Source: Apteryx mantelli
Lineage: Eukaryota; Chordata; Aves; Apterygiformes; Apterygidae
Direction of reading: 5' to 3'
DNA length: 64,000 nt
Assembly (NCBI RefSeq): GCF_036417845.1
Contig: NC_090020.1
Location: 46,732,425 to 46,796,424, forward strand
Position 1 is the first letter of the stretch. Every line of letters begins with the position of its first letter. Below, one piece after another: positions 1-12,283 of this stretch. The position numbers were made by a program, and so were the translations under genes. Below the pieces are notes generated by a model. It saw only the letters and a program-made list of their open reading frames with translations, searched no databases and was not told where the DNA came from.

Positions 1-1244
1 TGTTTAGAGAGGTTGAAGTAGCAAAAAACAGGGAATGTTGCAGAATTTTTACTAAGCAATGTTAAAACTCTTCAGAAGTTTTAAAAACTGACAGAGCAGA
101 AAGGGTGGGGAATATAAAAAGAAAAACAAAAAAAATACTGAATATGCAAATAAAAATTTTGTTTTCATTTTGAAATAGTACAAAAATAATTTTTTTAAGT
201 TTTTCATAAGACACTAGGTAAAAATAAACAATGACATTTATGAGCCAAAATAAATTCATCTTTTAAAAAGAGTTCTGGGAAGAAGGAAAAATTTGGTTGA
301 AAACCCTTGATATTTTCTATTTAAACCTCTCATTCTGGTCACAGAGATCATCTGGTCACCTAGATTTTCAGTTACATCCCTAATCCTGTGGTCCCACTAT
401 AGCTGCTGATTAGAAGTTCAGCAATCGATTGAAACCCATGTAATTTAACCTGTTTGGTTTCTGCTGATACGGTGATGCTACATCACTTATATCATAAGTG
501 GATAAATTGTGGACCCAAAATACCCTCAAGCAAAAAGCAAAGAAAAACTTACTGTGTGCTCTAATAATGTGCCAAGTCATGAAAGCTTGAAATGTTCTTC
601 AAAAATATATAGAGGCAAAAATTCTTATAGGCATTCATATAATTAGATCGAATAAGATATAAGACAGTAGGTCACGATTCCCGGAGTCTATGCGTATGTA
701 TGTCCTTGGGGTTGGTACAGGGCCCGTCACGGCACTTAGTGACTCCGCCGGGTAATCTTAGTGTGTGGCAAATTGGGTCAAACAATGCAAAACTTGACAA
801 CCAGCTATGTACCATGGGCAGTCAACTCCCATCGGCACTTGAAAGAACAGATTAGTCTTTGGGAATGTTTTGGCGAACAGCGAGAGGTTAAATAGGCGGG
901 TGTTTGCTAGGAGGCCGTTTCCAGCTGTGTGCGCACATTCAGGAGTCAGTGGTGGGGGCTGGCAGGTGGCACCGCCACGGCACGGCTCTGCTGTCACCCT
1001 GCCTTGACTTGGGTGACCTCGGCAGCCTCGCCATCATCTCAGCCCGCCGGCCCTGCAAACTCAGCGGTACCGCTCCCACTGACACCAACAGGGAGGGTTT
1101 CCGCCTGTGCCTTCTGCGATGGGAGGTCAAAGCTTACACTGTCACGGCGCTGGCCTGAGCCGGGAGCCAGCGGCTGGCTGTCCTGCCGTGTGTCCTCAGC
1201 GTCGGTTCGTTTGCGGGCTGCCTCTTGCACATACGTGTTTCTGT

Positions 1245-1366
1245 GGCGTAGTCTGTTTGTTTGTAAAATGGGTGCAAAATTGTCTACTTCAGAAGGATTT
1301 TCCCTGTCTTAAATGTATACTTTGAGATGAAAAGTGCTCTGTAAATGCCACATAATAATAATTGTG
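1245..1366 (+). mobile_element. MIR-type SINE relic
   Basis: GTTTGTAAAATGGGTGCAAAA corresponds to the MIR core CATCTGTAAAATGGGGATAAT. It is followed by TTTGAGATGAAAAGTGCTCTGTAAATG and an ATAATAATAA end, typical of the 3' part of amniote tRNA-derived SINEs (GCGCTTTGAGAT...CTATATAA...TATTATTATTA). It is diverged, and the tRNA-like head is not clear. Confidence 0.7.
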
Positions 1367-1629
1367 AAAATTTCCAACTGTACCCTCAGAGTTCATATTT
1401 ATGTAGCAGCAGGCTGGAAACATCACAAAATAAAAAACAAACATAGGCCTCCAGAAGTCAGTTTAAACCCCCAACCAGAGCGTTCCCTAGTAATATTCCC
1501 CTATTGCTCTGCTGGGTGCTATCGAATGATGTGATGCTGGAAATAGAGCAACAACAGAAAAATCAGGAGCTCTTCCTTGTCGTATGAAAAAATATCCCCC
1601 AGTGTTTCAAATAAATTCTCAGCTGGCTG

Positions 1630-1900
1630 AATTCATCTTTCTGTGAGAGGTATTAATGTATTTTTAAAAATGAGCTCTCCGCCGCATTCAAGTTCCTCGT
1701 CGCCTCTTTTGGTGGACCCTGACAGAGGCATCAGCAGAGCTTTATTTAGAAGGACACTGGGGGCGGGGAGATTAAACAGGCTTCTGGCTGCATTCAATTT
1801 TCCCTGGTTTGGGGAGGTTTTGCACCTTTCTTGCAGATTGTACCAGCTGGGATTAGCACATTCCATTTCCTGGACTCTTCATAAGGCTGAGAACTAAAGA
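1630..1900. promoter_or_regulatory. Candidate conserved noncoding element
   Basis: Balanced-composition block with CTCTCCGCCGCATTCAAGTT, GCATCAGCAGAGCTTTATTT and GGGGCGGGGAGATTAAACAGG. It does not look like a repeat. Open frames on both strands (77-84 codons) resemble nothing known to me. Confidence 0.25.
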
Positions 1901-2304
1901 AAATTAAAATAAAGGTCAGTGAACTTGGCTATACTTTTCTCTTGCTAAGAACTTGTCCACGTCTGCTTCTTTTTTGCTTTGATCGTTTCTTGTTTTGGCA
2001 GGCTCTAAATGCGTGTGCACATGTAGGGCTTTTATGTTTCTCCGTTCCTCTATGTAATCATTATGTGGGCTCATCAGGATTCAGCCTATTTCCAGTCACT
2101 TTTGTTTATGGAAATAATTTCTGTTTACCTTTGCTTTTGCTCTTTCAGCAAATTTGCTCTTACTTAGTCATTGAGGCTATCTCAGGGTGCTGCAAAACAC
2201 TGATATGTGGGCAATCCTTTTTATGGCTTAAAGTTCGTGGCCCAGGGCAGATGTCCCCAAACTGCTCCTCCATCCCCAGCACAGCTGGGGGCAGCCCTGT
2301 GGTT

Positions 2305-2336
2305 GGGGCTGCTGGTCCCCGGGGCTGCTGGTCCCC
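2305..2336 (+). repeat. Exact 16-base tandem duplication
   Basis: GGGGCTGCTGGTCCCC occurs twice head to tail (2305-2320, 2321-2336) in a locally GC-rich patch. Each unit is itself an imperfect inverted repeat (GGGG...CCCC). Confidence 0.95.
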
Positions 2337-3049
2337 AGGGCCACGTGCACCCACCACAGACATACTTCGAAGGTCCAGCACTGAGCACGCCACATGGGGA
2401 ATTGTCCAGAGCTGCTGGAGGATCTCCCTTGTCTCTGCCAGCCCTCAGCCTCAGTGATGGGATTTTGGGAGGAGGACACCCATCTCCTGTGGTCTGAACC
2501 GAGAGCAAGCTCACATCACCCAGGCCATCAGTCAGTCGTGTGGTAGTTGATTTTGGTCACTATTAATGCACACTGGGTTTAAATCAGTAAACTGGTTGTC
2601 GTTACCAACTTCTTGAGCCAAGTGGTAGTCTTTACACATTCACTCACCCAACTTTTCTTACCATTGCTCTGAAAAATACACAGAGCACTTTTTTTGTATG
2701 ACACCACCCATGTCTTGGAACAGATCTGGGATTGGGCCTGGTGGTTTTAAACTGCACTTGTTGGCTTATGGAAATGCTTTGGAAACAGTGTGGTGAATGC
2801 ATGAACAGCTTCTACTGACTCGACTTGGTTGCACTGTAAAAAAAACAAAAACTAAACGTAGTGCAGAGGAGGCAGCCCCTCAATAGCTCCTGTGCAAGTC
2901 AAGGGGGGTGAGGCAGCAGCGAGGGCTACGCTGCAAAGCCTAGGCAAAACATTCATCTCAGGATTGGGATCATATCGCTCCTGTTGGCTTGCCTGCAGTG
3001 CACCCCCTTGCCATTTAGTTGTGTGTCAAGAGGCTTTTTGCCAATTCCC

Positions 3050-3067
3050 CATTAGTGTATACTAATG
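3050..3067. promoter_or_regulatory. Inverted pair of TAAT homeodomain-type sites
   Basis: CATTAGT (3050-3056), spacer GTAT, ACTAATG (3061-3067): a perfect 7-base inverted repeat, each half containing a homeodomain core. It lies in a short patch (about 2960-3130) that looks more ordered than its surroundings. Confidence 0.35.
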
Positions 3068-6000
3068 AGGTTCAGCTTCTGTTTGATTTTCACAATCAGT
3101 CGGTGCAGTGGAGTCTAGGGGAAGTCAAATAAGGGCAGATACTTTATGCAAGTGGATCTGAAGTATGGTTGAGCTCAGCTAAACCCAGAGGGAACAGCAA
3201 AGGGTAAAACAGCCTAAACTGGGGAGGCCTTAGCGCTTTCTTCCTCTTGCCTCTAATTGCATGTTCTAAGCATCTTGGGCCTACAAATGGATTTATAGCA
3301 TATGGCATCAGAGTGTCTTTTCATTTCCTTTTTTTCCTCTCTCACTAATATATTTTAAGTTTAATCTCACTAATTCCGAGGTTCCCAAACTGCATCTGCT
3401 GTTTTGTGTCGTGAGACTTGCTGAAAGCGCTAACTTTCACCTTTCCGTTTCTCAGTGGGTTCAGACAAGGTGAAAAGGAGCACGTTGTTCTCCAGGATAT
3501 AACACAGCGCTAGTGACTCTTAGCACAGTCAGTCCTGGGAAATATAATACATCCTGCTACAATTCCTGCTTCTTGCTTTATATCATATTTCAAGTGATCA
3601 AACTAATGTGTGATTTTGCAATCTGTGATTCCTGCTCAACTCAGAGATTAAAAATGAAGATTAGGATCGGAGAGAGGGAGATTTACAGGTATTATGGGCA
3701 GAGAAAATGGTAAATATTTGATTAAGTATAACACGTAAAAGAATGTATTCAGAGTACAGCATTTTACTTAATCTAACATATGTCAAGAATACCTCAAAGT
3801 CAAAATTCTTGTCAGCAGGTCAGATTCCACCAACAACCCTGAAAAATGTGTTTTGATGCTGCAAGAGACGAGCTGCAGTTTGCAGACATTTTGTACTCAA
3901 AACCTACTTACCCAGTTCCAGTCGCTGAAAAGCTGGCACCAGGCTAAGCGCCATCTGCGGCACTCTGCACGACAGAGCTCTGCTGAGGCACTTGGGAAGA
4001 TGGCTATTTCTCAGCACATGTGTAATTTTTACTGGAAAACAGGCTGTGGGGAAACCAGGAAATCACTGAAACATATGCTACCGGAGAAAGGCAGAAAAGA
4101 AAGGCTGCCTGTGTTTTATTGCTGGGCTAGACACTCCCCAGCTGTAATATGGAAAGAGAAGTGAATCTCTAGGGGGTTGGTACCAAAAGGGGATACCTAG
4201 AGCACTAAATACCACAAGCAGAAAAGTAAAGTATGCATACATTAGAAATGGTCCATTACCAACACACTGCTCAAAGTGCTGAGGCAGGACTGGTGGTGTT
4301 GATGTATTTATTAGCGATTAAGAGTAAGAGAAGCAGCGAGAACACAGAGGCATTTTCACTGATACTGCTTACACTGGGAGACGCTTCAGGGGGCTTCACA
4401 GAGCTAAGGCAATGAGCAAATGAAATTAGCTGATGACAAATATATACAGGGAGGAATTTTGAACCACTTGGGCTAATTGTTATGTTCTACATTAACAACT
4501 TGACACATCAATTGGCTCATCGAAAACCTCTGCTTGGCTATTTGTTGCTTAAGTGGACAAAAAGCTAGACTTAGGATGTGTAAGAAATGGAACAGAAACT
4601 AATATCCAAAATTTTATCACGTCACTCTATACAGTGCTGGAGCACTTTCACTTGCTATTCTGCTCTGCTCATTTTCCTGTCAGTGATACAGCAGAAATTA
4701 ATAAGGATTCAGAGACTAGATGTGAACTAATGTGTAACTGTCCTGACACTTCTGAGTTCAAGTGATTGGCTCTCATTGACCTTCTTGGTGAATTGATTAA
4801 TGTAACTATTAATGAAAAGAAAATGAAGCCAGGTGACAAAAGGGTAATGTCATCCATCTCTCCCTCATCTGTTGCAGGAATTATGTCTTCGATTATGCAG
4901 ATTAAACTATGGCCACCTCTGTTCCCAGGTCAACAAACACATCCATGCTACCTGTTTCCCCCCGTCTTTGTAGTTAAGAAATGACACAACATTGGAGAAG
5001 CCCATGTTTCATGCCTGTATGACACTAAAAAGTCATGCTGTAAACACATCCTGCCAACAGGTGCCTGTTTTCACTGGACCCATACGATGGCATGCAGCAC
5101 ACTCTTGCTGAGGGTGGCTGACAGAGCTTTAGTAACTGGAAACTGTGATGAAGATGATGGTGGCAATGCTATGCCATAGCGTGCTAGGCTTGTGCCCTTT
5201 AGTTACCACAGCTCTTGAAGAATTCGGCTGTGGAAATCACATATATCAGGAGGCTTAGTGCAGCCAAGTGATAAAAAGGGCAAATTGGGTGCAGATCAAA
5301 GGGGCTTTCGTAGCGTCCATTCATAGAGGCAGGCACACAATGGCCTGCTAAGTAAGGACACAGCAAGGCATGTGTGAAAAATGATCTCTCCGGCAATAAT
5401 TCCACTGGTGACAGATAATCAGAAATTTAAATGTTATACTTGGCTTCAGAGAGTTCCTAAAATAATGGAGGATGCATAAGACCATTTGTATTTGAAGAGA
5501 GAAGCTAAATAATTTAATATTATAGAGCAGGATGCACAGCACTGGGCAGATAAATGATGAAATCCCAGTGCAGTCTATCTTGTGCAGTTGCCACACTAAT
5601 TACAGATCAATTACTTCCCAGTTGTTTGCAACCTTATCAAAGAATAGTAAATTTACTGAGAGCAAAATGTGATAAGATGACTTTTCATTACTACAGTAGA
5701 TTTGTTGAAACAGTGCTGACACTGAGATTAATAAAAGCTTTCCCAAAGGTAATATGATCTGTATGTATAGAGTGAGAATTTTAAAAGCTGAAAACTCGAT
5801 CCTAGGAACTATCTTAAAAATTCTTGCTTCTATTAATTGTTATCATGCAAACATCCTTAATACATGAGGGGTGGGTGGAGGAAAGAAGAAAATGAGTCTG
5901 ATAAACTGAAAGCTTGTTATAAAAATGTAAATATGCCTTTTACCTTCCCCAGATCAGGTAACGAATGAGAGCAAAGTACAATGACCTGAGAAAATATGCA

Positions 6001-9000
6001 ATTCGTATTTTAAAGAAGTTTACAACACTGATAAGGAAGTGCAGGAGAACAAGGGTTGTCTTTTATAGAATATTAGCATGTAGAGAAGAAAGCAGTGAAC
6101 CTACAATATGGCAAAATGACTGAAATGCAGTTCTGTAGTTTGAGAAGAGCCATTACGCATCAAAACATCTTGATTTTTTTTTCATAGAATTTCCACTGAC
6201 TTGCTGTGTAAATCATGAGAGTTCTCTGTGCACCAGTTTGCATATCAGCAATATTTGCTTACACCCCCAAACTTATTCTCAAGGTAAATTTATAAATATT
6301 TACTCTTCCCAGGTTTGCAGATTCTGGAGAATTATTATGATTGCAGTGTTATTATCTTTTAGCTCTTTTACAGCTTTTTAGAGTTCCCTTTTTTTTTTTT
6401 TCCTTTCCCAAGTCTGCCAGACTTGGAAAAAATAGAATTTAGCTTGTAGGCATCTGATGTAAATTGCAATGATTTAATGTTTTTGTCATTATGACAATTG
6501 CTCAAAATACTGTAGTTGTTCCTTGTTGCTGCTACGCTCCTGTGGGAGAAGCCAGCATTCTTGTCCAGAGCAGATCCTGCTGCACCATTTATTACACAAG
6601 GACAGTTTAATGAACTAGCGAGTCCTAATGAGGCTGAAGCCCAATTTGTACGCAGCCTAATGGGGCCATGGGTGTTGGGCTGCTAGTCCAGAGAAGCCAT
6701 TATTGGGGGTGCATAGAAGGATGTGTAGGGGTACTGCTTTCCTGTGCGCGAGAGGAGGACGCTTGGGCTATGCTGCAGCAGGGGAAGCTGTGAGACCACC
6801 GGGCTGAGCCCTTCTTCCCCCATGGCCTGGCTGGAGCCGAGGAAGGAGCTGGACAATTCAGAGATGAGGATCCCCCGCTTGCTGTGATGCACCCTGATTA
6901 CTCAGTCTGGACGTACCCTCCAAGCGGCAATTGTCCTAAGTGGAAAAAGCAGCACTCCAGGATGAAACAGCCTTTCAGGATGCCAAATTGCTGGTGATTC
7001 AACAACACCAGTTCAGGTAACAGCAGATTTTCCTCAGCCCTACTTATCATTCATTTTTATCAGCTCAATAACTTCTTAAATTCTTCCAGTTACAATACGT
7101 ACAGTGGAGAAGTATGGATGTACTTCTATTTCTACTGATTTCTGTAGGAGTTGGATCAGGCTCTCTTTTAAGAAGAGTCTTTTCATAACTGACCATAGAG
7201 ATGACTTGTATATTGAACCTAGCAATCTCGGATGCCATGGCCCTGAACATTGAGAAAATAACAAGAGAATGATTAAGATGGTTTTTGTTCCATGGAACTC
7301 CGCCATTTATAAAAGGGCTGTAAAAAAATTAATTAGTTAATGGAGGTAAAGTGTTTTAAAGCAAAAAATTACAATTTAAATATGACGTATTGAGCAATGC
7401 ATTTATCTAAAGATTCTTGTTAATTATGAAATAAAATTACCTATTCTTTTAGTTAACATATTCCAGAAAACAGAAAAAGAATAAGGCTCAATTTAGTGGG
7501 TAATTTTTAATAACAAATCACAAATATGGCTTATGTAATAAATTTATGAACCAGCTATCTCATCACTTGAATAAATATAACTTACTTTAAAATAAGTTAA
7601 AAGAATGTGGTGCAAAGACTTAAAAGCTAGGAATCTCAAAATGCAGCCTTTCTAATTCCCATGGCTCTGACGATATTTTTTCGGGAAGTGTGGGCCATGC
7701 TAGAAGACTCTGGAAGAGACTTAAGGGTGAACCTTTAAAATGAATTCAGGTCCCTGTGTTCTTCCCCAGCATTTTCTGTTTAGCTTAAGCTAAAGTCTTC
7801 CTCAGAGTTTTGACCTTTTTGATCCTATTCGCAGGTGCTTAATTCATGTCTGCAAGGCAGGATTTATACCCAAGAAAATATCTGGGCTAGGTGCTGGAAA
7901 GTTAATTGTGGAGATGTTGTGCCTCAGTCCCTCCTGTGGATCTGTCGCCTGAATAAGGTGCATTACGAAAGTAACCTTAACCTGTGATTTCTGCTGAGAA
8001 GCTTTGAATTTGCAAGACACTATGCAATCACGGCTGATATGTCATTGCTAAGTCCATGGCAACAACTGGCAGTCCTGACACTTGTGTCTGTTTGAAAGAG
8101 ATAGAAACTAGTATTATAACTATGACTGTAACATTTAGAAAAGGTTACTTTTCACCTTTGCCTAGCTATGGAGATCATACCTCATTTCAGATATCCTCAG
8201 AGTGATTTGTCACTTTTCTGAGACCAGAGCTTGTGTAAAGACAAGTAGCTTGTACCAATTCTGCTAAAGGACCCCAAACAGTTGCAGTAGTTCCAAAGGC
8301 TTAAGCAACCCCGTGTATTGCCCTAAATTGCATTTCTAAATGCAGGTGTAGCTATTGAGAATTGCCTTGGCTTAGGACCGCTCTTTGGTTAAACCTTTCC
8401 TTGCTTTAACTCCTGCTTATACGTTGGAAGTTGAGAGCTTTTGGAGATGTGCAGAATGACTCCAGAGCTGCCCCTAGTGCTTGCTAAACTGGTTAGATCT
8501 GTGCTGCATCTGGCCCACAGATGCTAGTAAAGACTCTTTTTTTACAAAAGAGAGCAATAGCAGGAGTTGCATAAAACCTGAGAGACACAACAAAGAAGGT
8601 ATGGTGAGAAGAGAGAGGAAATTGCATAGAGTAAGACTGCTTAACCACGCCTGAAGAAACGATAGTGAAAATGTGAAGGAGCTTTTCCAGTCATTGCCAA
8701 GCACTTACACAAAGTATAGTAAAACTGGAGACTCTCCTCTTTACCTTTGTCCCACAGTGTAGTAGGTTACAAGGAAGTTTAAACCAGTGCATTCAGCACA
8801 CAAACAAGGAAATCTTTCTTCTCTAGGTGAGTAGTCAGTGTACAGAGTTCCCTGATATGGCAGGTCGCATACCTGAAAAATCTGGATACACTTATGACAG
8901 CTCACAATATTTATAGTTGTGCAAATTAGGCCAGGAATAAGCATGGCACAGAAGCTGTGCAAGCCTGAACAGGCTCGTGTGTGTTCAGTGCGCTGGTGCG

Positions 9001-9359
9001 TCTCCCCTGCTTGTGACACGTGGGCATGTGGAGACCTTCCCAAGCGTCTTGCATGGGTTGTCCAACGTGGAGGGAAACCACTCTCAGTGGAACGGGTGCC
9101 GTGATCCAGCATAGCAAATCCTGTGCTGTTAAACCAAGGCTTTAAAGTGGTTTCTTAGAATTCAGAGGGGCCTCTCCTTTTTAAGCAACAATGGAAAATA
9201 ATCTGGATAGACCCTGACCCTTAACCCACAGCAGCGAATGTCTCAAGCATGGTACAACGGATCAGAGTTGTTCTTGGTGGCCTTTGCCCTTTAGCATGTC
9301 TGAAAGGCAAACTTCTCACAGAATCAGAGATAATCACTGCTGAATGCTTAGCACCCCCG

Positions 9360-9441
9360 GGGTTTCTGCCTTAGGGCAGGGGGGTGGAAAGGTGACCTCT
9401 GGAGGTCCCCTCCAGCCCTTTTCTTTATGATTCTATGATTC
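9360..9441 (+). mobile_element. CR1 LINE 3' end fragment
   Basis: The stretch with GGTGACCTCTGGAGGTCCCC, TCCAGCCC and the terminal ATGATTCTATGATTCAT is the canonical CR1 3' end with its ATTCTATG-type tail, in + orientation. About 80 bases are recognisable, as expected for a 5'-truncated insertion. Confidence 0.85.
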
Positions 9442-10394
9442 ATACTGTTAACTAAAAATATTCCAGTGAGTTTTGAGCCAGCCCCAGGATAAACATGATA
9501 AATACCAAATCCTGCTCAAATAGTCTTCATCTGAACATAACTTCTCTTAATAAGTGGAGTTTCTTTCATTGATTGGTTTTGCTAATCAATATGTTAGAAG
9601 TGCCTCACATTGTGCTGATGCTGATTTTGTGCTGCAGTAGAACCATATCAATAAATTATAGCTGCCATAATTCTTAATAGTCTAAACAGAGTTTTTCATG
9701 GTAAGCAGGTGAATAATGGTCCAAAAGTCATAGACCTGAGGAATCTGTTTTATACATGCTACCTACGTACAATCACCCTGCCCAGGACCAGCTGATGTTA
9801 GCGCTTACCATGCAGTGATTGTGCTCAGTGCATGTGCATTTGTCCAGGATTTCTGGAGTTTGCTAAATATGGGGAAGTCTGATGGAGAACCACTCAACAT
9901 AGGTGGAGGTAGTTCCCTGCCAAAAGCAGTAGGATTGGTATACCTGTGTTCCGCTTCTCTTCTATAGTGATTTTGGTTTCACAGTGCACTAAAGGTGCTC
10001 TGCCTCTGCCTTAGGAGGTGACTTTTCAGTCATTCCAGTCCCCAGTTTTGGACTTATAAAGAATAGCATTTATAACTGATACCTTTTTGTCATAGAGAAA
10101 AGCTGTACAAGCAAAAGCTGACTTGACAAACACATAGTTAGGGGCTCCAGAGGGCTGCTGGTCACCCTTGCTTCCTTGCCAGCTAGCAGAGTGTCCTGCA
10201 AGCAATCCTCTATAAACAAAAACCTAGTTAGGAAGGCGCTGTAGGAGTATACGCATTTCTTCTTCACTCTTAGGAAACTTAAACGGGCTGATTTTTACAA
10301 CATTTAGTTGTGCAATTGACATGACATGGTTGTAGGAGGGAGGCTCCTCCCTTCCCCGCCGCACTGTCCTGCCAGACGTGGCTGTCAGACCTGC

Positions 10395-10432
10395 ATCGTG
10401 GCCACGATTGCTTGCTCAGAGCGAATCGTGGC
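10395..10432. repeat. 14-base perfect palindrome plus a third half-site
   Basis: ATCGTGGCCACGAT at 10395-10408 is a perfect palindrome. The half-site ATCGTGGC recurs at 10425-10432. It lies in a CpG-containing patch (10330-10510). Confidence 0.85.
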
Positions 10433-12265
10433 ATTGTCTGGCAAGCCCTGGCTGTGTGCAAGGTAACTCTGCTGCAACGCTCCAGGCTTTCTTTTCCGCA
10501 AGCCCTTTCGGCATGCACCATCACAAGTGAGAGGATGGTACGTTTTCACAAGCAGGTTTGATGATTGTGCATTGATGACTGTGTGACTATCTTAAAGAGG
10601 AGAGCTCTTGGAAAGTTGGCCCCTTAAGAACTTAAAAGGCTTAAATTCCTCTTAATTCCTTATGAGATGCAACAGGAAGCACCAAGCCCCTCTGAAGAGT
10701 AATTTAGGGGACCAGCATGAAGTGCTGAGGGGAGCTCTCCCAAGATCCTATAGGGAAATGAGGGATTTCAGCTGCCTCGATGGGTTCCTTGGGTTCACTA
10801 CCACAGGCTTTGTTGCTGCAATCTTTCACTTGTAAATTTTTTTTACCAGAAAGAAGATCACTGTAGAATTAATATAATTTAATTCAAAAGTTGAATATCC
10901 TCAGCTCTCTGTAGATTACTGTATTAAGTTACCTAAATAGGCCTATGTCCAGTCAGGACAGCATTTTCTGGACTCCTGACTCACTGGCAGTCTGTGGCTG
11001 AAGTGAGCTAAGTAATATTGTAATAATTCTTAAAAATTATTTAACAAATATTAAATTATTTTCTTGAAAGACTTCTTCCACCACTGCTGATTTGTATCAT
11101 GGTGCCTGGAGTGCTCTGCTTCCATTTAATGCCTTTTGTCCCTAAGCCTTTGCCTTCTGCTGCACTATCTGTCTTGATCATTTTTGCAGCTGCCACTTCA
11201 GAATTTGAAGATAAGGGACCATCTAACATAAGCATTTTTTTCTTTCCATGGCCATTAACTTTTTTTTCCCTTTTTTAGTTTTTTTTTTCTTTTTTTTTAA
11301 ATAGGTACCTCTGTCTATGGCTTCCTGCTACAACTTCAAGGAAGAGACATTTATCTGTTACCTTACTGCTGCACTGTGAAAGTCGTGAATTATGTTCTGC
11401 TACCCAGATAGATTTTCACCCTGCTTTCAATAGGTCTCCATTAACCTGCATCTGCCAAATTAAACTGACAGGTTTAGAAAAACTTGACACAACAGATCTA
11501 AAATTAGGTCTGCTACAAAAATCAGAGGGATTGAGAATGTGGTTCCCTCCCTCTCCACAGCTTTAGTTGAATCAGAGTGACATGATAATACAAAGTGATA
11601 AAAGGGAGAAACAATGTTTCAGTCCTCCTTTATAGAAGGGTTTTGTTATTCTTGCTTTAAATTTCAGTGACAAAAGTGGTTCAGAAATCACTAACAAGAG
11701 TTTTCTGACATAGATGTGCCTTGTGTTCCTTTATTGGGTGGCTTTATTCCTTTTTTTTTTTTCCTTTTTCACTGTTCTGAGGAATTGCCTCCAAGGACTG
11801 CATATAGAGAAATAGTTGGCAAAGAAGGGAACATTATTTTAAAGAAAAATTGCCAAGCACAACAGGCCAAAAATTGACATGAATTAAAATTCCAAAAAAT
11901 GAAATCCCCACAGCCAATGTGTGCCCACTGTGAAGTGCAGTCAGGGAAAATGGAAACAATACTTTTAAAAGACTTTGGCCACCATCCCCAAATAATCAGC
12001 TCTTTTAGCTGAAGAGTTGGGCAGTGAATCCACGGTTGGCTCGAGCGCTTTCTCCATGCTGCGGGGACTGGGGAGCCCCTTGGCCCGCAGCCTGGTGTCT
12101 GGGGACAGGGACAGGCACTTCCCGGCATCAAATGTGTCTCTGCTGGAGTCTCCTACTGCCGACCCCTCTGAAGGGCTGGTGCGGCACCTAGACACTTCAG
12201 GGAAGTCTTAAACGGCTTGGCTGTTCCTCCCCCCAGCTCCCTTTTGTGGGAGCTTTTTATTTGTT

Positions 12266-12283
12266 AAAAAAAAAAAAAAAAAA
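12266..12283 (+). repeat. Poly(A) run of 18
   Basis: An uninterrupted A18 tract. The GC-rich sequence upstream (12017-12215) is not a recognisable processed pseudogene. Confidence 0.95.

Larger units (their letters stand above)
1..9359. other. Intergenic, no gene seen
   Basis: AT-rich DNA upstream of EFNA5. GC-richer patches at 690-1230 and 2230-2500 give chance open frames on both strands. Apart from the MIR relic, the tandem repeat at 2305 and the candidate elements at 1630-1900, 2960-3130 and 6530-6900, I see nothing specific. No RNA gene was recognised. Confidence 0.6.

Noticed and set aside
1942-2457. 171-codon plus-strand open frame
   Set aside because: Its first half is a hydrophobic, Cys/Phe-rich translation of T-rich DNA and its second half a translation of the GC-rich tandem repeat. 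Overlapping frames exist on the other strand and no family is recognised.
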